From the NCBI GenBank assembly GCA_003647385.1, contig QMMT01000193.1, forward strand, positions 1-5,294: a stretch of 5,294 bases of DNA, in the 5' to 3' direction. Of the stretch, positions 1-5,294 are shown in pieces. Source of the stretch: Deltaproteobacteria bacterium (GTDB lineage: Bacteria > Desulfobacterota > Desulfobacteria > Desulfobacterales > Desulfobacteraceae). Position 1 is the stretch's first letter; each line of letters begins with the position of its first letter. The notes under the pieces are model-generated. The model ran no database searches, had not been told where the DNA came from, and worked only from the letters and a program-made list of their open reading frames with translations. The translations under genes were made by a program, and so were the position numbers.

Positions 1-55
1 ATATTAAATTTTATTTATAACCGTTCTTATGTCTACACACATCAATTTTGAAAAC

Positions 56-90
56 AAAACCCCTGTATGAACAAAGCATACAGGGGTTTT
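56..90. terminator. Bidirectional intrinsic terminator after groEL
   Basis: A perfect 14-bp inverted repeat (AAAACCCCTGTATG at 56-69, its complement at 77-90) encloses a 7-nt loop. Read on the minus strand, the direction of groEL, the stem is followed by a T-rich run (TTTTGTTTTC). On the plus strand it is followed by TTTTTATT. The stem base is GC-rich and the hairpin lies about 45 nt past the groEL stop, so it should end the chaperonin transcript. The T-runs on both sides mean it could also stop a transcript entering from the left. Confidence 0.9.
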
Positions 91-93
91 TAT

Positions 94-108
94 TCGACAA
101 GGTGTCGA
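94..108. repeat. Short inverted repeat in the groEL 3' UTR
   Basis: TCGACA and TGTCGA are separated by a 3-nt loop (AGG), giving a 6-bp hairpin between the groEL stop and the main terminator. It has no T-tract of its own. It may add a small 3' structure to the groEL mRNA or be chance. Confidence 0.35.
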
Positions 109-135
109 TGATATAATATTAATTTTAATACAACA

Positions 136-1818
<1,683 letters not shown>

Positions 1819-1824
1819 TTAAAG

Positions 1825-2112
1825 TTATTCAATCACACCAAGAACATCATCCTGACGCAGGATAAGATAATCAATTCCATCAATTTTCACGTCTGTTCCG
1901 CCGTATTTGCTAAAAAGAATACGATCGCCAACTTTCACATCCATGGGAAGCAGCTTTCCATCTTCACCGATTCGACCGTTGCCGGAGGCAACAATTTTAC
2001 CTTCTGCCGGTTTTTCTTTTGCTGTATCAGGAATGATAATACCACCTTTGGTTTTTTCATCCTCATCAACACGCTCTACTAAAATTCTGTCACTTAAAGG
2101 TCTCAAGCTCAT
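1825..2112 (-). CDS. groES: Co-chaperonin GroES (Hsp10)
   Basis: This is the heptameric lid that caps GroEL and closes the folding chamber. At 95 residues it is the usual length. The N-terminal [11 protein letters not shown] strand (4-14) is the family signature. The mobile loop that docks on GroEL spans about 16-35 and contains the hydrophobic GGIIIP anchor (23-28). The roof-loop region follows (GNGRIGEDG), then the conserved [19 protein letters not shown] core and a C-terminal DVLGVIE strand. The ATG is supported by a strong AAGGAGA site (2121-2127) at 8-nt spacing. It is first of the groES-groEL pair and lies 64 nt downstream of the zinc-ribbon gene. That gap has no terminator, no CIRCE inverted repeat (TTAGCACTC-N9-GAGTGCTAA) and no convincing promoter, so read-through from the promoter upstream of the zinc-ribbon gene is likely. 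Confidence 0.99.
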   Translation of the reverse strand: MSLRPLSDRILVERVDEDEKTKGGIIIPDTAKEKPAEGKIVASGNGRIGEDGKLLPMDVKVGDRILFSKYGGTDVKIDGIDYLILRQDDVLGVIE

Positions 2113-2176
2113 GATCTTTTTCTCCTTTTACATAGTTTATTTTGTTTTCTTCTTTTGACTTTTTACTATTTCAACT

Positions 2177-2452
2177 TCAATTTTTAGAATCTGTTGTCTT
2201 TTTTGAAGTAGTCTTTGCATTTTTGGATTTTGTGCTAAATTTTTTTTCAGATTTTTTTTCACTTCCAGTTTTTGTTCCGCCATAATCCGTCACATACCAT
2301 CCTGATCCTTTTAGATGAAATGTGCTTTGAGAGATAAGCTTTTTTAGATGTCCCTTGCAATGAGAACAGGTTTCAAGCGGGGAATCTGAAATTTTCTGAA
2401 ATGCTTCTTCTATTTGTCCGCACTCTGTACATTGATACTCATAAACCGGCAT
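2177..2452 (-). CDS. FmdB-family putative zinc-ribbon protein
   Basis: This 91-residue protein belongs to the FmdB/CxxC_CXXC_SSSS zinc-ribbon family. The name comes from a proposed formamidase regulator, and the molecular role of most members is unknown. It starts MPVYEYQCTECG, the family hallmark, with a zinc knuckle from C8/C11 and C29/C32. The conserved FHLKGSGWYVTDYGG block covers about 45-59. From about residue 60 the protein becomes a low-complexity Lys/Ser/Thr tail, probably disordered and basic; such tails vary between members. The ATG has a GGAGAA site (2462-2467) 9 nt upstream. It is the first gene after a strong promoter-like sequence and lies directly before groES, so it probably shares the chaperonin transcript. 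Regulation of groESL by this protein cannot be read from the sequence. It is equally possible that it is simply a co-expressed stress or ribosome-associated zinc protein. Confidence 0.93.
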   Translation of the reverse strand: MPVYEYQCTECGQIEEAFQKISDSPLETCSHCKGHLKKLISQSTFHLKGSGWYVTDYGGTKTGSEKKSEKKFSTKSKNAKTTSKKTTDSKN

Positions 2453-2499
2453 TTTCTTTGCTTCTCCGTTTTTCTGTTGGCTTCGTAAAAATCAAAGAT

Positions 2500-2527
2500 A
2501 AAATAGTAAGTCTTTTATCCTTGTCAA
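2500..2527 (-). promoter_or_regulatory. Sigma70-type promoter for fmdB-like-groES-groEL
   Basis: On the minus strand, TTGACA (2522-2527, perfect -35) is followed after 16 bp by TATTTT (2500-2505, 4 of 6 to TATAAT). Shifted A/T-rich alternatives for the -10 are possible in the same run. The predicted RNA start is near 2493, leaving a 5' UTR of about 40 nt before the zinc-ribbon gene. No CCCCAT-type -10 of a classical sigma32 promoter is present. The -35 sits inside a small palindrome (CTTG-T-CAAG on the plus strand), which could be chance. Confidence 0.65.
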
Positions 2528-2558
2528 GAAGGTTTATCCAAATTTTTTACCTACTCAT

Positions 2559-3092
2559 TCAGGTTCCGGGTTCTTTGCGCCAATCCTTATAAAATTCAAA
2601 AACTTTGCTTAAGCCACGAACCGAGACCGGCTTTAAAATGCTATGGGTTAATTGGTGTACTTTTCGTTCTTCTTCCAATGTGACATCTGCTTCATTTTTG
2701 TTTTCATATCGCTGCTTAAATTTTGAAAACCTGACTACGTGTACCAGTTCATGGATCAGTATATATAAAAGAAAAGGCTCTAATAAGAGCCTGTCTGTTT
2801 TTTCAACAATCGAAAGAATAGCGATGTCCTGAAGACACACTTTATAAAGGCTGAAAGAGGAAGATCCCAAAGAAACATCCTTTTTGCGGCCCTCATATTT
2901 AACCACCTGAGCAAAAGGGCCGTCAACATATTCATGGACCGCGAGGTCTTTGGCTGTCTTTATATCATACCGATTTTTAAGCCACTGCCCAGAGGACATC
3001 TTGTAAAAGTTATTGACGATCTCCTCTGCCACCCTTACAGCGTCATCAACCTTTAAGAGTTCTTCTTTACTAAAGAGTCGTGCTGTTTGCAT
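2559..3092 (-). CDS. Uncharacterised HExxH-motif protein, possible metalloprotease
   Basis: This is a 177-residue soluble protein with no signal peptide. I do not recognise it as a named family. The clear feature is a hydrophobic helix carrying HELVH (114-118, context LLYILIHELVHVVRFSKF), the zinc-binding and catalytic arrangement of many metallopeptidases. About 24 residues on, an acidic and His-containing segment (LEEERKVHQLTH, 139-150) offers candidates for a third ligand: E140-E142, H146 or H150. An N-terminal helical part (EELLKVDDAVRVAEEIVNNFY) and a middle strand-rich part (HEYVDGPFAQVVKYEGRKKD) precede the motif. The ATG at 3092 has a modest AAGG site 6 nt upstream. Its stop is 106 nt before the zinc-ribbon gene on the same strand, with no terminator between, so it may partly read into the chaperonin operon. 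Codon and base use look like the neighbours. Peptidase activity is inferred from the motif alone. Confidence 0.85.
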   Translation of the reverse strand: MQTARLFSKEELLKVDDAVRVAEEIVNNFYKMSSGQWLKNRYDIKTAKDLAVHEYVDGPFAQVVKYEGRKKDVSLGSSSFSLYKVCLQDIAILSIVEKTDRLLLEPFLLYILIHELVHVVRFSKFKQRYENKNEADVTLEEERKVHQLTHSILKPVSVRGLSKVFEFYKDWRKEPGT

Positions 3093-3117
3093 TTAACGCC
3101 TTTTTTCAATAAAAAAT

Positions 3118-3146
3118 TGGACATTTAATAAAATATTAGCTATAGT
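3118..3146 (+). promoter_or_regulatory. Sigma70-type promoter for the bS22-like gene
   Basis: TGGACA (3118-3123, 5 of 6 to TTGACA) and TATAGT (3141-3146, 5 of 6 to TATAAT) are separated by an ideal 17 bp of AT-rich DNA. Transcription would start near 3153, leaving about 45 nt of leader before the TTG start. It lies in the divergent gap shared with the HExxH gene. On the opposite strand only weak -10-like AT-rich hexamers are visible, so I cannot place that gene's promoter. Confidence 0.7.
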
Positions 3147-3183
3147 ACCTGCTTAACAAAATTAAAAAAATGAAAACTTACAA

Positions 3184-3192
3184 GGGAGGTGA
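3184..3192 (+). promoter_or_regulatory. Strong Shine-Dalgarno that fixes the TTG start
   Basis: GGGAGGTGA is almost a full complement of the 16S rRNA anti-Shine-Dalgarno end. From its GGAGG core (3185-3189) there are 8 nt to the TTG at 3198. The next in-frame ATG (3210) is about 20 nt away, too far, and the in-frame GTG at 3189 overlaps the site. The TTG is therefore the start of the short gene that follows. It is the strongest ribosome site in the window. Confidence 0.85.
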
Positions 3193-3197
3193 TTTTT

Positions 3198-3293
3198 TTG
3201 AGTAGTGTGATGAAAAAGAGAAGGAAAAAAATGCGGAAGCATAAACACAGGAAACTCCTTGCAAAGACCCGACACCAGAGAAAGAAAAAATAG
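3198..3293 (+). CDS. bS22/mS38-like small ribosomal protein (COX24/AURKAIP1 domain)
   Basis: This is a 31-residue, extremely basic peptide starting at TTG: MSSVMKKRRKKMRKHKHRKL followed by LAKTRHQRKKK. The pattern SVxKKRRKxMxKxKHRKLLxxTRxQR is the one I know from the COX24/AURKAIP1 C-terminal domain. That domain is found in mitochondrial small-subunit protein mS38 and in the mycobacterial small-subunit protein bS22, about 33 residues long, which lies against 16S rRNA near the decoding site. By that likeness it should be a small-subunit ribosomal protein; this is homology judged by eye. Support for a real gene is a promoter, a near-perfect Shine-Dalgarno at 8 nt, the conserved Ser-Val after the start, and a hairpin after the stop. 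Very short length and a TTG start make it easy for gene finders to miss. It stands alone, divergent from the HExxH gene and convergent with hflC. It is unrelated to E. coli S22 (Sra). Confidence 0.88.
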   Translation: MSSVMKKRRKKMRKHKHRKLLAKTRHQRKKK

Positions 3294-3309
3294 CTGTTAA
3301 AATATTTTT

Positions 3310-3347
3310 GAGTATTGAGTTGCAGACAATTATTCAACTCAATACTC
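3310..3347. terminator. Hairpin terminator between convergent bS22-like gene and hflC
   Basis: A perfect 13-bp inverted repeat (GAGTATTGAGTTG at 3310-3322, complement at 3335-3347) has a 12-nt loop. It lies 16 nt after the bS22-like stop and 38 nt after the hflC stop, between two converging genes. On the plus strand a T-tract (TTTTTT, 3357-3362) begins only about 9 nt past the stem. On the minus strand the run after the stem is AAAAATATTTT. Neither side is a textbook U-tract, so it may terminate imperfectly or mainly protect 3' ends. Confidence 0.65.
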
Positions 3348-3385
3348 GAACTTCTATTTTTTCTCACTCATGTCTTAAAAAATTG

Positions 3386-4327
3386 TTATTCCATACCTTT
3401 AAAATATTTCATAAAATCAGAATCGGTTGAAAGAATCAGTGTACTGTCTTTTTTCATGGTTTTTTTATAGACGTCCATGGTCTTTAAAAACGCATAAAAT
3501 TCCGGATCAACGCCATATGCATCTGCATAAATCTGTGTGGCTGTAGCATCCGCCTCACCCTTAATCTTCTGGGAATCCTTATATGCCTGTGATTTGATTA
3601 CCTGAAGTTCTTTTTCTTTTTCACCCCTTATATTGCTTGCTTCTCCCTTACCTTCCGCCCGATATTTTTCTGCAATCTGGTTTCTTTCTGCAATCATCCT
3701 GTCATAGACGGCCCGTCTTACACTTTCAATATAATTTATTCTTTTTATTTTTACATCCACAAGTTCAATCCCAAACGGGGACAATTTGGGACTGGCCTGC
3801 TTTATTATCTGCTTTGTAATTTCATCCCGGCCCAGTTCAATGGTATACTGATGGACCCGTTTTTTACTTTCACCACTCACGGATTCAAAGGTATCCATAG
3901 GTCGATCGGTATTACGGACACTTTCCACCAGGGGATAGGATGTCACAAGGTTTCTCATTGCAGGATCAATAATATCATCCAGACGTTCAAGGGCCGCAAA
4001 TTCATTGTTGACGGTTTGAAAATATTTTATGGGGTCAACAATTTTCCATCGGGCAAAGGTATCCACCCAGATATAGGTTTTATCTTTAGTGGGCACCTGA
4101 CCCGGATCACCATCCCAGGTTAACAGGTTATTGGGAAAATAATTGGCCTGTTGAAAAAAGGGCAGCTTAAAATTCAACCCGGGTTTGGTCACGGGTTCGC
4201 CAATCACTCTACCAAACTGGGTAACCACCACCTGCTCAGTTTCATCAACGATATAAGCGGAATTATACGTCAATACGATACCTATAGCGATAACAGCCAA
4301 AGATATAATTCTCGTAATACTATTCAT
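3386..4327 (-). CDS. hflC: HflC, SPFH-family subunit of the FtsH modulator complex
   Basis: HflC pairs with HflK in the cytoplasmic membrane. In E. coli the two form a large periplasmic cage around the FtsH protease and modulate its degradation of membrane proteins. This protein has 313 residues, close to the family norm. It has one N-terminal membrane anchor (about residues 4-22, ISLAVIAIGIVLTY). The SPFH/Band-7 domain follows, opening with VDETEQVVVTQFGRV and PGLNFKLPF. A long charged coiled coil comes next (about 210-265, RNQIAEKYRAEGKGEASNIR), then the family C-terminus AFLKTMDVYKKTM and LSTDSDFMKYFKG. The ATG lies 3 nt after the hflK stop. Its ribosome site, inside the hflK tail (AAGTGAG), is weak, which points to translational coupling. 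Nothing essential is missing. Confidence 0.97.
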   Translation of the reverse strand: MNSITRIISLAVIAIGIVLTYNSAYIVDETEQVVVTQFGRVIGEPVTKPGLNFKLPFFQQANYFPNNLLTWDGDPGQVPTKDKTYIWVDTFARWKIVDPIKYFQTVNNEFAALERLDDIIDPAMRNLVTSYPLVESVRNTDRPMDTFESVSGESKKRVHQYTIELGRDEITKQIIKQASPKLSPFGIELVDVKIKRINYIESVRRAVYDRMIAERNQIAEKYRAEGKGEASNIRGEKEKELQVIKSQAYKDSQKIKGEADATATQIYADAYGVDPEFYAFLKTMDVYKKTMKKDSTLILSTDSDFMKYFKGME

Positions 4328-4330
4328 TTT

Positions 4331-5294
4331 TTACTCACTTTTTTTAAGGAATCTGTTTTGTGGATTTAACATGGAATCAGAACCACCCATATTTAAAAAG
4401 GGTAATAAATTTTTCTGATCTGAATCAATAATATACTTTGCCCCAAGATTGGGAAAAATTTCCAGCATTGATTCAAGATACAGTCTTTTTCTGGTGACAT
4501 CCTTGGCTTTAGCATACGCATTGTAAACCGCTGAAAATTTGGCAGCATCACCCTGGGCACGATTAATCCGGTCAATGGCATACCCCTCAGCATCCTTTAT
4601 GACTCTTTTGGCTTCACCACGGGCCAGGGGAACCGCCTTATTATATTCTTCCCTTGCCTTGTAAATGGTCTGTTCTTTTTCCTGGGTGGCCTGGTTCACT
4701 TCATTAAAAGAGTTCTGGACAGGCTCGGGAACATTAGTCTTTTTCATCTCAATGGTAACAATATTGATACCGGACTTTGCCTGATTCATTTCCTTTTGAA
4801 GCATTTCTTTGGCAGCCAGGGCAATCTCTTCTCGCTTGCTGATCACCTCATTGATACTTCTATCCCCCACAACGGTTCGCATGCTGGCCTCGGACATATC
4901 CCTTAAGATAGCCCTTACATCCTTGACCTCAAACAGATAATCACGGGGATTGGAAATCCTGTACTGGACAATCCAGGGCACCACTGCTACATTCAGATCC
5001 CCGGTCAGCATCAGGGAAGTTTCCTGGGAAGGACCTCCGGTTTGGACTCTGTAATTGCTTGACCCTTGTACAGTTTGAAATCCAAATTCTTCCTTGTAAA
5101 TTCTTTTTATCTTTACTTTCGTCACTTTTTCAACACCGGATGGAAGCTTAAAACTCAAACCCGGCTGAGCGATTCGATTAAACTTTCCAAACCGTTGAAT
5201 AACACCCACTTCATCCAGTTTAATTGTAAAAAACGTGGATGATCCAAAAAATAAAGCCACAAGAACAATTATAACCAGAAAGCCCCCGGGGAAC
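4331..5294 (-). CDS. hflK: HflK, SPFH-family partner of HflC (5' end outside window)
   Basis: HflK is the larger partner of the HflK-HflC membrane complex that regulates FtsH. The reading frame stays open to the right edge. The residues read before the in-frame GTG at 5258-5260 (FPGGFLVIIVL) continue directly into the membrane helix VALFFGSSTFF. That GTG is therefore internal and the true start, with the usual Gly/Pro-rich cytoplasmic N-terminus, lies beyond the window. About 320 residues are present. After the helix come KLDEVGVIQRFGKFNR and PGLSFKLP, the Band-7 entry. The HflK signature SLMLTGDLNVAVVPWIVQYR with NPRDYLFEV follows. A coiled-coil stretch rich in Glu, Lys and Ala (NQATQEKEQTIYKAREEY) and a C-terminal RLYLESMLEIF segment complete it. 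The Asp/Asn-Leu-Leu-Pro tail ends in TAA, 3 nt before hflC, so the two genes form one operon. Confidence 0.96.
   Translation of the reverse strand, partial: FPGGFLVIIVLVALFFGSSTFFTIKLDEVGVIQRFGKFNRIAQPGLSFKLPSGVEKVTKVKIKRIYKEEFGFQTVQGSSNYRVQTGGPSQETSLMLTGDLNVAVVPWIVQYRISNPRDYLFEVKDVRAILRDMSEASMRTVVGDRSINEVISKREEIALAAKEMLQKEMNQAKSGINIVTIEMKKTNVPEPVQNSFNEVNQATQEKEQTIYKAREEYNKAVPLARGEAKRVIKDAEGYAIDRINRAQGDAAKFSAVYNAYAKAKDVTRKRLYLESMLEIFPNLGAKYIIDSDQKNLLPFLNMGGSDSMLNPQNRFLKKSE

Noticed and set aside
2113..2176. Separate promoter or CIRCE operator directly upstream of groES
   Set aside because: Only AT-rich sequence with weak hexamers; no 9-bp inverted repeat and no well-spaced -35/-10 pair.
3093..3117. 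Defined promoter for the HExxH gene in the divergent gap
   Set aside because: The AT-rich sequence gives several poor matches such as TTGTTA with a 15-bp spacer to TAATAT further right; none is good enough to call.
3140..3367. Minus-strand open frame of 75 codons, rich in Phe, Leu and Cys, opposite the bS22-like gene
   Set aside because: It is the antisense image of a Lys/Arg-rich coding sequence (AAA/AAG read as Phe/Leu), runs through the hairpin, and has no ribosome site or family likeness.
5258..5260. GTG as the start codon of hflK
   Set aside because: The frame stays open to the window edge and the upstream residues extend the membrane helix, so the true start is outside the window.

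Overview
The window comes from a bacterium of moderately low GC. The best guess is the Desulfobacterota (former Deltaproteobacteria, Desulfobacteraceae-like). That guess rests on the style of the GroEL, FmdB and HflK/HflC proteins and on a tiny COX24/AURKAIP1-type ribosomal protein gene. It is made from memory of these families and was not searched. The content is chromosomal housekeeping: protein folding, membrane proteolysis control and translation. No mobile element, CRISPR array, tRNA or rRNA is visible.

Layout. Positions 1-135 are the non-coding tail of the chaperonin operon and hold a 14-bp perfect hairpin terminator. From 136 to 2452 lie groEL, groES and an FmdB-type zinc-ribbon gene, all on the minus strand, so transcription runs fmdB-like -> groES -> groEL. 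A good sigma70-like promoter (TTGACA, 16 bp, TATTTT) sits just upstream of the zinc-ribbon gene. No CIRCE operator is visible. At 2559-3092, also on the minus strand, is a protein of unknown function with an HELVH metalloprotease-like motif.

A divergent intergenic region (3093-3197) then leads into a very short plus-strand gene at 3198-3293. It has a TTG start, 31 codons and a strong Shine-Dalgarno. It encodes an extremely basic peptide with the pattern of bS22/mS38 (COX24/AURKAIP1 domain) ribosomal proteins. It is preceded by a near-consensus promoter and followed by a 13-bp perfect hairpin. Beyond that hairpin, converging on it, are hflC (3386-4327) and hflK (4331 to the window edge, N-terminus cut off) on the minus strand.

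How they fit together. GroEL/GroES fold cytosolic proteins. HflK/HflC form the SPFH-family membrane complex that in other bacteria surrounds and modulates the FtsH protease. The HExxH protein and the zinc-ribbon protein have no assigned role, and their position suggests, without proving, a link to protein quality control. The item most likely to be missed by automated annotation is the 31-residue bS22-like gene. The least understood is the HExxH protein. I see no clearly new multi-gene system here.
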